A DNA stretch of 64,000 nucleotides from Serratia sp. AKBS12 (GCF_024793895.1 NZ_JANUSB010000015.1:806001-870000), one strand, 5' to 3'. Counted from the first letter of the stretch, positions 1 through 9,965 are shown. Translations and numbers: made by a program. Notes: generated from the sequence alone by a model not told the origin.

Positions 1-393
1 TCATCCATCCGCGTTTCCCTCTTCCCGAATGCGCAGAAGATAACCTTTCATATCAGCTTCGCCGAGCGGTTTTTAGCACATCTTGGCAAGCTTGCGAGCG
101 GCTGCGCAGCATCGGTACCGAGCCATCCCCGCGCGATGAAAATCGTGCAATCTGACCAATTGTGACGTCGTCACCTAATTTTTTGAGTTTTATCTGATTG
201 TTTACCCTGGCAAATAATCTAACCTGGGTGGTTAAAATGGCTCCGATGAATACGTGCGGGGCCGCGCTGGGGAATGATGGGCAGCAGCGCTGTGCTATAG
301 TGAGCGAAAGTGAGGTTGTCTGTCGTCGGGAGTGGCTGCAGCAGGAAAAGGTGGTAGGTCGTGTCCCGCGGATGGGGTCAGGGCGCCAGTCTG
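1..393. other. left-edge intergenic region
   Basis: No convincing gene is visible here. On the minus strand the frame ending at the TCA in positions 1-3 gives about 23 codons after an in-frame stop (KPLGEADMKGYLLRIREEG, then four more). This resembles the tail of a response-regulator receiver domain, but it is too short to call. A 13-base palindrome GTGACGTCGTCAC lies at 162-174. The ychO promoter must lie in the right half, but no strong -35/-10 pair stands out. Confidence 0.4.
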
Positions 394-1890
394 ATGACAG
401 AAGTGATTCAAATTATCCGCAGTAGAGTAACCGTTCAAACGGGTAAAACAGCTCGGCAGCGCTGGCCGTTGTTGCTGTGGCCGTTAGCCCTGGCATTTGC
501 GGCACAGGCGGAATCACCGCCGGCGCCGGACTCGCTGACCAGCTCTGCGCCAGACGGCTCCAGCGCGTTGCCCGACCTGGGCAGCAGCGCGGTGAACGAT
601 CAACAGCGTGAAAAAGAGTGGGCCACCATGGCCAAGCAACTGGGCGAACGCAATCTGAATGAGGTCTCTGGTCAACAGGTGCGTACACGCGCCGAGAGCT
701 ACGTTATCGGCCAGGCAACCAGCCTGTTGCAACAGCAGGCGCAAGATCTGCTGTCGCCGTTGGGCACCGCTACGCTGTCGTTGACGGTATCGCCGGAAGG
801 CGACTTTTCCGGCAGTCGCGGCCAGTTATTCAGCCCGCTGTATGATGTCGACGGTCTGCTGACCTATAGCCAGGTCAGCGTGCTGCAACAGACCGACAGT
901 TCGTTGGCCAACCTGGGGCTGGGTCAGCGCTGGGTAGCAGGTGACTGGCTGTTGGGCTACAACACGGTGTTTGACAGCGATATCGGCAATCAGCGCAACC
1001 GTGGCAGCATTGGCGCGGAAGCCTGGGGCGATTACCTGCGTTTTTCTGCCAATTATTATCATCCGTTGTCAGCCATGTCGGCGCGGCAAGACGAAGCGGT
1101 GTTCCGCAGCCGTCCGGCGCGCGGCTATGACATCAGCACGCAGGGCTATTTGCCGTTTTACCGCCAGTTGGGCGCTTCGTTGAGTTTTGAACAATACCGT
1201 GGCAATGATGTGGATCTGTTCGGCAGCGGCAACAAGCAGGACGATCCGCGCGCCATGCAACTGGGGTTGAGCTATACGCCGGTGCCGCTGGTAACGTTGA
1301 AGGCGCAGCATAAACTGGGCGAGGGCGGCGAAACGCAAGACACGGTGGAACTGGGGTTGAGCTATCGGCTGGGCGTACCGTTGGTGAAGCAGATTTCGCC
1401 GGAGTACGTGGCGCAGGCCAAGTCGCTGCGCGGTAGCCGCTACGATAATATCGAGCGCAGAAACGTACCGGTGCTGGAATTCCAGCAACGCAAGACGTTG
1501 CAGGTGTTCCTGGCGACGCCACCGTGGAGTCTACATGCCGGCGAAACTCTGCCGCTGATGCTGGAAATCAAAACCGGCAATAAAATCACCCGCGTCAGTT
1601 GGCAAGGAGACACTCAGGCGCTGAGCCTGACGCCACCGCACAATAACAACGATCCGCATGGTTGGAGCGTGATCATGCCAGCATGGGATAGCAGTCCAGG
1701 TGCGGAAAATCGCTACCGGCTGTCGGTAACGCTGGAAGATGACCAGCAGCAGCGGGTGACCTCGAACTGGATCACGCTGCAGGTGACGCCGCCGCTGTCG
1801 TTGTCGGGCGGTGAGGAATCATCAATGCCGGCAGTGCAGACGCTGCAAACCCCGGCGGTGCCTGCCGCTACCGGACCGTTTGGCGGTTAG
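394..1890 (+). CDS. ychO: YchO, inverse autotransporter-type (invasin/intimin family) outer-membrane beta-barrel protein
   Basis: The roughly 498-residue product aligns along its length with E. coli YchO, a small intimin/invasin-family protein. A basic then hydrophobic signal sequence ends near AFAAQA. A short variable linker and the inverse-autotransporter barrel domain follow, with typical strings such as [32 protein letters not shown] and [20 protein letters not shown]-terminal immunoglobulin-like region of about 130 residues contains [10 protein letters not shown]. It should sit in the outer membrane; no passenger repeats are present, so an adhesin role is only family inference. I chose the ATG at 394. 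An in-frame GTG at 361 would add 11 residues. The gene ends four bases inside narL on the opposite strand, so the two are convergent, and ychO adjoins narL in E. coli too. Confidence 0.88.
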   Translation: MTEVIQIIRSRVTVQTGKTARQRWPLLLWPLALAFAAQAESPPAPDSLTSSAPDGSSALPDLGSSAVNDQQREKEWATMAKQLGERNLNEVSGQQVRTRAESYVIGQATSLLQQQAQDLLSPLGTATLSLTVSPEGDFSGSRGQLFSPLYDVDGLLTYSQVSVLQQTDSSLANLGLGQRWVAGDWLLGYNTVFDSDIGNQRNRGSIGAEAWGDYLRFSANYYHPLSAMSARQDEAVFRSRPARGYDISTQGYLPFYRQLGASLSFEQYRGNDVDLFGSGNKQDDPRAMQLGLSYTPVPLVTLKAQHKLGEGGETQDTVELGLSYRLGVPLVKQISPEYVAQAKSLRGSRYDNIERRNVPVLEFQQRKTLQVFLATPPWSLHAGETLPLMLEIKTGNKITRVSWQGDTQALSLTPPHNNNDPHGWSVIMPAWDSSPGAENRYRLSVTLEDDQQQRVTSNWITLQVTPPLSLSGGEESSMPAVQTLQTPAVPAATGPFGG

Positions 1891-2537
1891 ACGTTCTTGC
1901 CTTGCAGCACCCAGACCGCGGCTTCGACACGTGATTTCAGCTTCAGCTTCTTCAACAGATGCTTGACGTGCACTTTCACCGTGCTTTCGGTGATCGTCAG
2001 CTTGCGGGCGATCAGTTTATTCGGCAGCCCCTGGGCGATCAGCTTGAGGATATCGCGTTCGCGCGGCGTCAACTGCTGGATGTCACGTTCGGCTGCCGGG
2101 CGGCTTTCGCGCAGGCTGGCCGCCAGTATCGGCGTCAGCGTGTCGCTGAGCACCATTTGCCCGGCGGCGGCCTGATGCAGCGCTTTCAGTAATTCTTCCG
2201 GTTCCATATCCTTCAGTAAATAGCCGTCGGCGCCGCGTTTGAGCGCGCTCACCACATCGTCTTCGTGATTGGAAACGCTGAATACCACCACGCGCCCCGA
2301 CAGCGCGGTCAAACGCAGGCGGTCGAGCGTTTCCAGACCGTTCATGCCCGGCATATTGAGATCGAGCAGGATCAGGTCGGGATCGAGCTGTTCCGCCAGC
2401 TCAACGCCACGCTCGCCATTGCTGGCTTCGGCAATCACCTGCAGTCGTGAATCCATGCTAATCAATTGTTTCACGCCGTTGCGCAGCATCGGGTGGTCGT
2501 CAATCAGCAAAATGGTGGCGGCCTCTTCGGTAGTCAT
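1887..2537 (-). CDS. narL: nitrate/nitrite response regulator NarL
   Basis: This 216-residue protein equals E. coli NarL in length and pattern. The N-terminal receiver domain carries the phospho-acceptor aspartate in [14 protein letters not shown] (about residue 59) and acidic residues in LLIDDHP. The C-terminal LuxR/FixJ helix-turn-helix holds [25 protein letters not shown] within residues 150-210. Phosphorylated NarL binds TACYNMT heptamers and activates narK and narGHJI while repressing alternative anaerobic pathways. Candidate heptamers are present at both targets in this window. It starts 11 bases after the narX stop, so the two are one operon with kinase first. Confidence 0.97.
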   Translation of the reverse strand: MTTEEAATILLIDDHPMLRNGVKQLISMDSRLQVIAEASNGERGVELAEQLDPDLILLDLNMPGMNGLETLDRLRLTALSGRVVVFSVSNHEDDVVSALKRGADGYLLKDMEPEELLKALHQAAAGQMVLSDTLTPILAASLRESRPAAERDIQQLTPRERDILKLIAQGLPNKLIARKLTITESTVKVHVKHLLKKLKLKSRVEAAVWVLQGKNV

Positions 2538-2548
2538 ACTGTCTCCTA

Positions 2549-4327
2549 TTAATCGATGGCGTGGTTATCCGGGCGGAAGGCCACCCGGACTTCGGTGCCG
2601 CCGCCGCTGCGCGTGATGATGTCGCAGCGGCCATGCAGACTTTTTGCGCGATCGCGCATGATAATCAGGCCGTAATGATCCGGCCGCTCACAGTGCTCAG
2701 GCAGACCACGGCCGTTGTCGCTGACCGACAGGGTGACTTCACCCTGCTGATTGGTTACCTGAATCCGTACCTGGCTGGCCTGAGCGTGTTTATGGATATT
2801 GCTCAATGCCTCGCGGCTAATCTGCAACAGGTGGATGGCCTGATAGGCCGGTACGGTACGCGGCCCCAACTGGTAATCCAGCTCAATGGCAATCCCCAGC
2901 CGGGCATTGAATTCCTGTACCGTAGACTGCAATGCCGCCAATAGCCCCGGTTCGCTTAACCGCAACCGGAAGGTGGTCAGCAGTTCGCGTAACTGTCGAT
3001 AGGCGGTGTTAAGCTCTTCGCGCATTTGCTGCACCAGCGTCAGGCTGGCGGCCGGCAGCGCATTGCCCTGCATTTGCAGGCAACTGGCCTGCATCTTCAG
3101 ACATGATAGCGATTGTGCAATGGAATCATGCAGTTCACGGGCGATGGCCGCGCGCTCTTCCATCAGCATCAGTTGCTGCTGATGGTCAACCTGGCGCTCT
3201 ATTGCCAACACGCTGGTCAACTGTTCGACCAGGGTATCTATCAACTGGTGGTGATCGTCATTCAGCGGTTGTTGACACTGCGCCATCAACACGCCGTAGT
3301 TGCCCAGTTTATCGCTCAGACTCCAGCTTAGCGACGGGCGCTGATGCGCCGGGTAGCGCTCTTCGTTCAAACAGGCGCTGCACGCCAGGTTGTTGCAATA
3401 TTCCGGCCGCAGCGGCTGATTGTTGCTCAACAGCAAAAACTGTTCCTGGCTGTTGTTTTCGTACAGCCGCAGCTGGATCGCCCGCAGCGGGGTGAGAGCC
3501 TGCAATTGGCTCAGCACCGGCGTCAGGCGGCTACACAACGGTTCGCTGGTGTGCAACTGGCGGCTGGTATGGTACAGAAAACCCAACACCTGATTTTTCT
3601 GTTGCAGATCGGCGGTTTTATCCGCAACCCGCTGCTCCAGTCCGCTATACATGGCGGAAAGTTCGTCCGACATGGTATTTAGCGCGCCGCCGAGCGAGGC
3701 CATTTCATCCTGATGCCCGCGCTGCGCGAAACGTCGGCTGAAATCACCGTGCCCGACCGCCTGCGCCATCGCCACCAACTGGCGCCATGGGTGCAGCAAA
3801 CGGCGGCGCAGGTAGCATATGGTGCCGATCAGCAGCAACAGCGTCAGCGCAATGAACACCCATTGCACCAGCATTACCGTCAACAGGCGGCGTTCGGTAT
3901 GGCGATCGATGTCGGATACCAGCTTGTCCAGCAGTTTGACGAAGTGCGCAACCTGCGGCGCGGCGTCGGCCGGTCGTTGCGCCTGCCACAGCCGTGGTTG
4001 CAGCGTCTGCTGCCAGTAGGCGCGCAGCGCCTGAAATTGCGGCGTCAAGCCTTCCTGCTCCACCGCCCGCTGTAAATCGCTGCTGTTTTCATCGGCGGCC
4101 AGCTCGTCGAGCAGCGCCTCGCTTTGTTCTCCGAGCGGCACCTGCGCCAACAGGCGATAACTCTGCATGCGCAAAGATCCGGCTTTGTTGATGGCATGCG
4201 CATTGCCTTGAATGCTTTGCGACATCCAGGCCGAGGTGCTCATGCCGGCAATCCCCAACAGGCCCAGCAGCAGCATCAGCGCGGCAACCTGATTAACGAT
4301 CGACAGCGGGGCCAGTAATCGTTTCAT
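2549..4327 (-). CDS. narX: nitrate/nitrite sensor histidine kinase NarX
   Basis: The 592-residue inner-membrane kinase matches E. coli NarX. TM1 is near residues 8-30. The periplasmic sensor contains the ligand-binding P-box [17 protein letters not shown]2, a HAMP linker, a central cysteine-containing module ([15 protein letters not shown]) and a HisKA_3 kinase domain follow. The phospho-accepting histidine is in [16 protein letters not shown] and the ATP-binding glycines are in [11 protein letters not shown]. It senses nitrate/nitrite and phosphorylates NarL. A longer frame reaches 4372, but the ATG at 4327 matches the family start ([14 protein letters not shown]) and has AGGGA upstream. It is divergent from narK across a shared regulatory region. 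Confidence 0.97.
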   Translation of the reverse strand: MKRLLAPLSIVNQVAALMLLLGLLGIAGMSTSAWMSQSIQGNAHAINKAGSLRMQSYRLLAQVPLGEQSEALLDELAADENSSDLQRAVEQEGLTPQFQALRAYWQQTLQPRLWQAQRPADAAPQVAHFVKLLDKLVSDIDRHTERRLLTVMLVQWVFIALTLLLLIGTICYLRRRLLHPWRQLVAMAQAVGHGDFSRRFAQRGHQDEMASLGGALNTMSDELSAMYSGLEQRVADKTADLQQKNQVLGFLYHTSRQLHTSEPLCSRLTPVLSQLQALTPLRAIQLRLYENNSQEQFLLLSNNQPLRPEYCNNLACSACLNEERYPAHQRPSLSWSLSDKLGNYGVLMAQCQQPLNDDHHQLIDTLVEQLTSVLAIERQVDHQQQLMLMEERAAIARELHDSIAQSLSCLKMQASCLQMQGNALPAASLTLVQQMREELNTAYRQLRELLTTFRLRLSEPGLLAALQSTVQEFNARLGIAIELDYQLGPRTVPAYQAIHLLQISREALSNIHKHAQASQVRIQVTNQQGEVTLSVSDNGRGLPEHCERPDHYGLIIMRDRAKSLHGRCDIITRSGGGTEVRVAFRPDNHAID

Positions 4328-4439
4328 AAAGGCAAATCCCTGAAGGTATAACACGTTGGCAGCAAGAAACACGGGGCGTCAGCAGGTGGTTCCAGTAACG
4401 ATTCAGCCTTATTTTTCATTATCCCCAGGAATAACCCCA

Positions 4440-4558
4440 TACCCCTAACGAAGTACCCATTAGTTTCCCGCGTGGCGGCATGCCGTCGCCACTGTGATTA
4501 ACCTGGCGATTAGTTTTTTGATTTGTATATGGTTTATTTAATGCGCTGGCTTACTCCT
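4440..4558. promoter_or_regulatory. NarL heptamer cluster between narX and narK
   Basis: Three matches to the NarL heptamer TACYNMT occur: TACCCCT at 4440-4446, TACCCAT at 4454-4460 and TACTCCT at 4552-4558. The last runs into TA-GGGGATG, a degraded inverted partner. E. coli narK is activated by NarL bound to an upstream heptamer cluster, so the same role is inferred. The narX promoter must lie in the same 350-base gap. Confidence 0.65.
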
Positions 4559-4604
4559 TAGGGGATGTAGGGTTGTTTTGACCGTATTGCTACCTGCGGC
4601 TGCG

Positions 4605-4618
4605 TTGATTTGCATCAA
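4605..4618 (+). promoter_or_regulatory. FNR box of narK promoter
   Basis: TTGAT-TTGC-ATCAA is a perfect FNR inverted repeat, 62 bases before the narK ATG. If it sits at -41.5, as in class II FNR promoters such as E. coli narK, transcription starts near 4653. This implies anaerobic induction. Confidence 0.82.
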
Positions 4619-4679
4619 CTTTGGCGTGCGGAGGGATCTCTAGGGTGAGCGAAGTTATCACCGTGTGTCAGAGGTTTTT

Positions 4680-6074
4680 ATGTCGCAAACTGCAACGCCA
4701 TCATTAAAGAAAAATACGGGCGCGGTTATTCAGGATTGGCAACCCGAGAATACTGAATTCTGGCAACGCCGGGGCCACCGTATCGCCAGTCGCAATCTGT
4801 GGATCTCCGTTCCCTGTCTATTATTGGCTTTCTGCGTCTGGATGCTGTTCAGCGCCGTTGCCGTGAATCTCAACAAGGTCGGTTTTGATTTTTCAACCGA
4901 CCAACTGTTCCTGCTCACCGCATTACCTTCGGTTTCCGGTGCGATTTTACGCGTGCCGTACTCGTTCGTGATCCCGATATTCGGCGGTCGTCGCTGGACG
5001 GCGATCAGCACCGGCTTGCTGATTGTTCCCTGTCTGTGGCTGGGCTATGCGGTACAGGATACCAGCACCGCCTTCAATACCTTCGTCGTTATCTCGCTGT
5101 TGTGCGGTTTTGCCGGCGCCAACTTTGCTTCCAGCATGGCCAATATCAGCTTCTTCTTCCCAAAGGCCAAACAGGGCGGGGCGCTGGGCGTTAACGGCGG
5201 GCTCGGCAATCTGGGCGTGAGCGTAATGCAGCTGATTGCGCCGCTGGCGATTGCCATAGGCATGTTTGGCATCTTTGGCGGCAATGGCCACCCACAGGCG
5301 GATGGCAGCCAGCTTTGGCTGGAAAACGCCGCCTGGATCTGGGTACCGTTCTTGGTCATCGCTACGCTGGCTGCCTGGTTCGGCATGAACGATCTGGCAG
5401 CGTCCAAAGCGTCGCTCAGCCAGCAACTGCCGGTATTGAAACGTGGCCACCTCTGGATCCTCAGCCTGCTGTATCTGGCGACCTTCGGCTCGTTTATCGG
5501 TTTTTCCGCCGGCTTCGCCATGCTGTCCAAAACCCAGTTTCCGGACGTGGTGATTCTGCACTATGCCTTCTTTGGTCCGTTCCTCGGCGCGTTGGCGCGC
5601 CCGGCCGGCGGGGCATTGTCCGACCGCTTTGGCGGCATCCGCGTCACGCTGATCAACTTTGTGTTGATGGCGGTGTTTGCCGGCCTGCTGTTCCTGACCT
5701 TGCCGGGGGAAAGTTCGCAGGGGTCATTCATCGCCTTTTATAGCGTCTTTATGTTGCTGTTCCTGACTGCTGGCCTTGGCAGCGGCTCGACCTTCCAGAT
5801 GATTGCGGTTATCTTCCGTAAAATCACCATCGATCGGGTCAAGGCGCAGGGCGGTTCGGATGAACTGGCGCAACGCGAGGCGGTGACCGACTCTGCTGCG
5901 GCGCTGGGCTTTATTTCTGCCATTGGTGCCATTGGTGGCTTCTTTATTCCAAAAGCGTTCGGTACCTCACTGGCGATGACCGGATCGCCGGCTGGAGCGA
6001 TGAAGCTGTTCCTGGTGTTTTATATTGTCTGCGTTGCCATTACCTGGCTGGTGTACGGCCGTAAGGCTCGCTGA
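4680..6074 (+). CDS. narK: NarK nitrate/nitrite transporter
   Basis: This 464-residue major facilitator protein is nearly co-linear with E. coli NarK and imports nitrate and/or exports nitrite for membrane nitrate reductase. The NNP-family signatures are visible: GFAGANFASSMANISFFFPK with GGLGNLGVSVMQ (first nitrate signature) and AALGFISAIGAIGGFFIPKA (second). The substrate-binding arginine is in the ILRVPYSF region and its partner in GALARPAGGALSDR. Twelve hydrophobic spans are present. I chose the ATG at 4680 (MSQTATP) with AGAGG upstream; an in-frame GTG at 4665 is possible. In E. coli narGHJI follows directly. Here about 14 kb of other genes intervene. Confidence 0.96.
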   Translation: MSQTATPSLKKNTGAVIQDWQPENTEFWQRRGHRIASRNLWISVPCLLLAFCVWMLFSAVAVNLNKVGFDFSTDQLFLLTALPSVSGAILRVPYSFVIPIFGGRRWTAISTGLLIVPCLWLGYAVQDTSTAFNTFVVISLLCGFAGANFASSMANISFFFPKAKQGGALGVNGGLGNLGVSVMQLIAPLAIAIGMFGIFGGNGHPQADGSQLWLENAAWIWVPFLVIATLAAWFGMNDLAASKASLSQQLPVLKRGHLWILSLLYLATFGSFIGFSAGFAMLSKTQFPDVVILHYAFFGPFLGALARPAGGALSDRFGGIRVTLINFVLMAVFAGLLFLTLPGESSQGSFIAFYSVFMLLFLTAGLGSGSTFQMIAVIFRKITIDRVKAQGGSDELAQREAVTDSAAALGFISAIGAIGGFFIPKAFGTSLAMTGSPAGAMKLFLVFYIVCVAITWLVYGRKAR

Positions 6075-6081
6075 TCGCTAT

Positions 6082-6115
6082 TTGCGGGTATCTTGCCAAA
6101 GAGAGATACCCGCAA
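6082..6115 (+). terminator. stem-loop after narK
   Basis: A 12-base perfect stem (TTGCGGGTATCT and AGATACCCGCAA) encloses a 10-base loop eight bases after the narK stop. No U-run follows, so it may terminate inefficiently or act as a 3'-end stabiliser. Confidence 0.55.
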
Positions 6116-6652
6116 TCTATATTCGCTCCCTGGCCTTATTTTCTTCATTTCACTTCCCGCCGTTGCCGCCGATTTTCCAGCTGCGCTTGCCATCGCCAAC
6201 CCTGAAGCCGATTCGCGAAGCGTTAATCGCGCTTATCTCTGTAAAATAATCGAATAAGATAAATCTCATTCTTTTCTGTCAGTCTTTTTATGCTTTTATT
6301 TACAATAGGAATAAACGGAAAGTGCTGCGCAAATGCCGTGGTGAAGGGGAAATTTCACAAGTTTATAAATATAACACTCCGCTAACAAATTGTTTTTTGT
6401 TTGTATTTCATGCGGTTAAAGTTATTGTGGCGTTGTTTTCAGTAACGGTGAAATCCACACGCGGTTAATGGTTAATCGGTGATTGGCGCTCTGGCAGGGG
6501 AAAATATGCCGTATCCCAAAAAATGAAATCGGTTTTTTTTATATTTATCTTTGGCAAATATAACAACCCGTTGAGTTTACATTTAATTTCTTGAACATTT
6601 TTTCATATTTCTATACAAAGTGTGCAGGACAGGCACGTTAAGGAAATTAAAA
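6116..6652. other. AT-rich intergenic region upstream of CadC-like regulator
   Basis: About 540 bases hold no supported gene. Base composition drops sharply compared with the flanking narK DNA, with many A/T runs between 6240 and 6620. A weak promoter pair for the downstream regulator is TTGAAC at 6591-6596 and TATACA at 6612-6617, with a short 15-base spacer. The composition is typical of H-NS-bound, horizontally acquired edges; that role is inference. Confidence 0.45.
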
Positions 6653-7552
6653 GTGGATCTTGATAAAAGAATAAAGATTAGGAATCTGGATGTTTTAATC
6701 CCTTCCAGGAAAAAATCTCGCCTGCGCTGGAAAGAGTATCAGATACTTTCACTGCTGGTTGCCCGTTCGCCTGAATTGGTTAGCCGTGCGGAAATTATAG
6801 AAAATATTTGGAAAGGAACCTATTGCTCGGATTCGACGATAAATCAAACCATTAAATCAATTAGGCAGAAAATCGGCGATAAGGAGCACCTGCTTATCAG
6901 AACCATTCCCCGGCTGGGTTATAAAGTTGAAAATAGCGGGGCGTTCCATTTTATCAACGAAGAAACCGATAACGACGCTGATGATATTTACCCTGAAGGA
7001 ACGGTGGATAAGGATAATATTCAAGCAGAAATGTCTGAAAAAGAAAGTCACTTGCAGACGGTGAACCAGGATAAAGTGAGCACCGTGGCTGATAACATGG
7101 CACAGACGGAAACAAACACGGCCAGCCCCTTGCGGAGAAATAGCGATTCAGCGCAAGAAAGCAGGCGCAGTCGTGGTTTTTTTTCTCTGCCGACGGCGAG
7201 AGTGGTGACCTATCTGTCGGTGTTGGCTTCATTGCTGGTTATTTCACATCTTGCATTCTTGCTGGGGAATCAGGTGCGACCGCCGATCGTCAATGACATA
7301 CAAAACAATACACGTGTCATGCTGGCCCTGACGCTGAACGATCCGCACGCCAAAGCGCCGCAGACGTTGTTGTGTCTGTATCAGGGAGAACGGCAGACGC
7401 TGGCGACGCTGGAATGCATCGATCCCAGGCGTGGTCAGTTTCGCCAGCCGGTGAAATATGATGCCGAAAACGCATTTGATGGCGGCTTACTCAAACTTAT
7501 CTTGCCCGATAGTAACCTGGAATATCGAGTGGCGTACGATGTTAAAAATTAA
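6653..7552 (+). CDS. membrane-anchored winged-helix transcriptional regulator (CadC/ToxR type)
   Basis: The roughly 299-residue protein has an N-terminal OmpR-type winged helix (residues 1-100, e.g. RWKEYQILSLLVARSPELVS, the recognition region STINQTIKSIRQKIGD and the wing IRTIPRLGYKVE). An acidic, glutamine- and serine-rich linker follows, then one transmembrane helix (YLSVLASLLVISHLAFLLG, about residues 193-211). The last 90 or so residues would be periplasmic and contain two cysteines (LLCLYQG and LECIDP) that could pair. This is the one-component CadC/ToxR layout. I prefer the GTG at 6653 because AAGGA lies 8 bases upstream; GTG at 6620 is the alternative. The gene is AT-rich compared with its neighbours. 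Its target is unknown; the downstream polysaccharide genes are the obvious candidate. Confidence 0.8.
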   Translation: MDLDKRIKIRNLDVLIPSRKKSRLRWKEYQILSLLVARSPELVSRAEIIENIWKGTYCSDSTINQTIKSIRQKIGDKEHLLIRTIPRLGYKVENSGAFHFINEETDNDADDIYPEGTVDKDNIQAEMSEKESHLQTVNQDKVSTVADNMAQTETNTASPLRRNSDSAQESRRSRGFFSLPTARVVTYLSVLASLLVISHLAFLLGNQVRPPIVNDIQNNTRVMLALTLNDPHAKAPQTLLCLYQGERQTLATLECIDPRRGQFRQPVKYDAENAFDGGLLKLILPDSNLEYRVAYDVKN

Positions 7553-7729
7553 GATTGTCTGAAATTTTATATTAGCCATAATTTCACATGCTGTGGAAAT
7601 TACTATTTCATTATTTGTTATTTGAATAGTCACTATCATTTGTCCAGTCTGTTAATCATCACCTAACGCGTATTTGCGATCCGATCGCTGATGCGACAGG
7701 AATAATGGAAACAGGCTGAGTGACAAATT

Positions 7730-8692
7730 ATGGACAAGCGTAAAGTAGCGATTATTGGCGGCTCGGGTTTTATTGGCACGCGGTTGGTTCAACGCCTGCA
7801 ATCCCGCAGCGATCTGGCGTTGACCATTATCGACAAGCGGCCAAGCGAGGCGTTTGCCCAGCTTTATCAGTTCGGTGACATCACCGAGCCGCAGAGCTTG
7901 CAGTCGGCCCTGGCCGGCTGTGACGCGGTGATTAATCTGGCGGCCGAGCATCAGGATAATGTCGAACCGATCTCGTTGTATTACCAGGTCAACGTGGAGG
8001 GGGCGCGCAATCTCTGCAAGCTCGCGTCGATGCTTAATATCCGCCAGCTGGTGTTTACCTCTTCGGTGGCGGTTTATGGTTTTGTCAAACAGGAAACCGG
8101 CGAAGATGGAGCATTTGCACCGTTTAATCATTACGGAAAATCCAAGCTGGAAGCGGAATACGTTTATGAGGCCTGGCGCAAGGCGAACGAGGCAAATCGC
8201 TTGACCATTATCCGGCCAACGGTGGTATTCGGCGAAGGCAACCGTGGCAATGTCTATAATCTGTTTCGGCAAATTGCCAGCGGCCGTTTCGTAATGATTG
8301 GTAGCGGCAATAACATGAAGTCGATGGCCTATGTCGAAAATATCGCCGCCAGGCTCGAGTACGCACTGGATCAGCAATTACATTATCAGGTCAGCAACTA
8401 CGCCGATAAACCTGATTTCACCATGAACCAACTGGTCGGCGTTATTTCCTCTTCGCTGGGCCGTAATAATATGACCGTGCGGATCCCTTATGCCGTCGGG
8501 GTGTGCGCTGCGAGCGTATTCGACCTGCTGGCAAAAATAACCCGCCGTAAATTCCCCATTAGCCGAGTACGGGTGCAAAAATTTTGTGCCAGAACACAAT
8601 TTACCTCCAACCAGCAAAACGATTTTATTGCACCGGTTGATTTGAACTCGGCGATCGAAAAAACCGTTCGGCATGAATTTATTGGCAATTGA
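7730..8692 (+). CDS. NAD(P)-dependent epimerase/dehydratase (extended SDR)
   Basis: The 320-residue Rossmann protein has the dinucleotide loop GGSGFIGTRL near the N-terminus (residues 9-18). An acidic residue follows strand 2 (IIDKR), and a serine-rich strand (VFTSSVAVYG) precedes the catalytic YxxxK in HYGKSKLEAE. These mark an extended SDR acting on a nucleotide-sugar or a lipid-linked sugar. The reaction cannot be assigned from sequence. It precedes the JUMPstart element and has its own upstream gap of about 180 bases, so it may be transcribed separately from the main polysaccharide operon yet supply a precursor to it. The ribosome-binding site is weak. Confidence 0.82.
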   Translation: MDKRKVAIIGGSGFIGTRLVQRLQSRSDLALTIIDKRPSEAFAQLYQFGDITEPQSLQSALAGCDAVINLAAEHQDNVEPISLYYQVNVEGARNLCKLASMLNIRQLVFTSSVAVYGFVKQETGEDGAFAPFNHYGKSKLEAEYVYEAWRKANEANRLTIIRPTVVFGEGNRGNVYNLFRQIASGRFVMIGSGNNMKSMAYVENIAARLEYALDQQLHYQVSNYADKPDFTMNQLVGVISSSLGRNNMTVRIPYAVGVCAASVFDLLAKITRRKFPISRVRVQKFCARTQFTSNQQNDFIAPVDLNSAIEKTVRHEFIGN

Positions 8693-8807
8693 CTACCGCC
8701 GACGGTAATACGTTTTGCTTGATGGCGGCCAGGTCGCTGAATCGACAATAAGCAGGAATAACCCATGCTGATCTATATTCTGGCAGCATAGACTTTATTT
8801 TTGTTAA

Positions 8808-8845
8808 TAGCGCATTGGGAGCTGTAACTCAAGGGCGGTAGCGTG
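8808..8845 (+). promoter_or_regulatory. JUMPstart with ops element (RfaH recruitment)
   Basis: The leader reads TAGCGCATTGGGAGCTGTAA and then continues into a perfect ops element GGCGGTAGCGTG at 8834-8845. This fits the JUMPstart sequence found before enterobacterial capsule, O-antigen and LPS-core operons. RfaH binds RNA polymerase paused at ops and suppresses Rho and intrinsic termination across long operons. It lies 20 bases before the first operon gene. A possible promoter just upstream is TGGCAG at 8781-8786 with TTAATA 17 bases later. A seven-codon open frame (ATG at 8764) after AGGA is probably fortuitous. Confidence 0.85.
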
Positions 8846-8864
8846 CTTAATCGCTGGAGGAGTC

Positions 8865-9914
8865 ATGTTATATCAACTGAGCGTGATATTTATTTTGGCG
8901 TTGGTATTACTGGTGGTCAGCCGACGTTTGGCTCTGGCCATCGGGCTGGTGGATAAACCCAGCGTGCGTAAACGCCACCATGGGCATATTCCGCTGGTTG
9001 GCGGCATTGCCATTTATCTGACCCTGGCGCTGCTGTACTGCTGGCGTCCGGGGTTGCTAGCGCACGGTGACATCTATTTCGCCTGCGTGACGGCGTTGCT
9101 GTTGTTGGGGGTAATGGACGACCGCTTCGACTTGCCGGTGACGCCGCGTGTGGCAGTGCAGGGCGCGGTAGCGCTGGCAATGATGCTGATGGCGGATCTG
9201 CAGCTTGCTTCGCTGGGTCAGCTATGGGGACAGGATACGCTGTTGTTGGGCAACGGCGCGCTGTGGCTGACGCCGCTGGCGGTATGGGCTGCAATCAATG
9301 CCTACAACATGATCGACGGCATCGACGGTCAATTGGGGACGCTTTCCTGCGTGACCTTCGCCGCATTGGCGCTGCTGTTTACCCTTGGTGGCCGAGTTGC
9401 CGCCGCGCTGTGGTGTCTGAGTCTGATCGCGGCACTGGCCGCCTACCTGTTATTCAATCTCGGCGTCTTTGGCAGGCGCAACAAAATCTTTATGGGCGAT
9501 GCCGGCAGCATGGTGATTGGCTTTAGCGTGCTGTGGCTGTTGCTCAGCGCTTCCCAGGGCGCCGCGCCGGTTATGCGACCGGTGACCGCCTTATGGCTGA
9601 TCGCCATTCCGTTGATGGACATGGTGTCGGTGATGGCTGGTCGATTGTTACGCGGCCAAAATCCGTTTCGCGCCGGGCGTGACCATCTGCATCACATGCT
9701 GATGCGCCGCGGTTTGAGTGCGCGTCAGGCGCTGGGCATGAGTAGCCTGCTGGCAGTGGCGCTGGCCTGCCTTGGCGTGCTCGGCGAGATGCTGTGGCTG
9801 CCGGAAAACCTGATGCTGCTGGCTTTTGTCCTCTGTTTTGGCGGTTACCTGCTGCTGCTGCGTCAACCGCGCGAGCCGGCGGCACTGACCGACTCACCCT
9901 CTGCCGATCGTTAA
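8865..9914 (+). CDS. WecA-like undecaprenyl-phosphate sugar-1-phosphate transferase
   Basis: This 349-residue polytopic membrane protein of the MraY/WecA family is predicted to start the repeat unit by moving a sugar-1-phosphate, usually an N-acetylhexosamine, from UDP-sugar to undecaprenyl phosphate. Family motifs are in order: VGGIAIYL, GVMDDRFDLPV (metal/catalytic aspartates), NAYNMIDGIDGQ, GDAGSMVIGF and the WecA-type carbohydrate-recognition loop RDHLHHMLMRRG. About ten hydrophobic spans are visible. The start is supported by GGAGGAG five bases before the ATG. It is the first gene after the ops element. It is distinct from the housekeeping wecA of the enterobacterial common antigen locus, which is not in this window. 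Sugar identity is unknown. Confidence 0.9.
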   Translation: MLYQLSVIFILALVLLVVSRRLALAIGLVDKPSVRKRHHGHIPLVGGIAIYLTLALLYCWRPGLLAHGDIYFACVTALLLLGVMDDRFDLPVTPRVAVQGAVALAMMLMADLQLASLGQLWGQDTLLLGNGALWLTPLAVWAAINAYNMIDGIDGQLGTLSCVTFAALALLFTLGGRVAAALWCLSLIAALAAYLLFNLGVFGRRNKIFMGDAGSMVIGFSVLWLLLSASQGAAPVMRPVTALWLIAIPLMDMVSVMAGRLLRGQNPFRAGRDHLHHMLMRRGLSARQALGMSSLLAVALACLGVLGEMLWLPENLMLLAFVLCFGGYLLLLRQPREPAALTDSPSADR

Positions 9915-9965
9915 CCGTCAACAGGCCGTAACCGGCCATCGCCCGCAGGGCATCAAGGATAGACA

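Noticed and set aside
1..69. Possible C-terminal end of a response-regulator-like protein on the minus strand
   Set aside because: A stop codon interrupts the frame just upstream, leaving about 23 codons; could be chance or a degraded gene, not callable.
8764..8790. Eight-codon frame with a ribosome-binding site before the JUMPstart element
   Set aside because: Too short to support; no attenuator-like repeat of one amino acid and no terminator after it.
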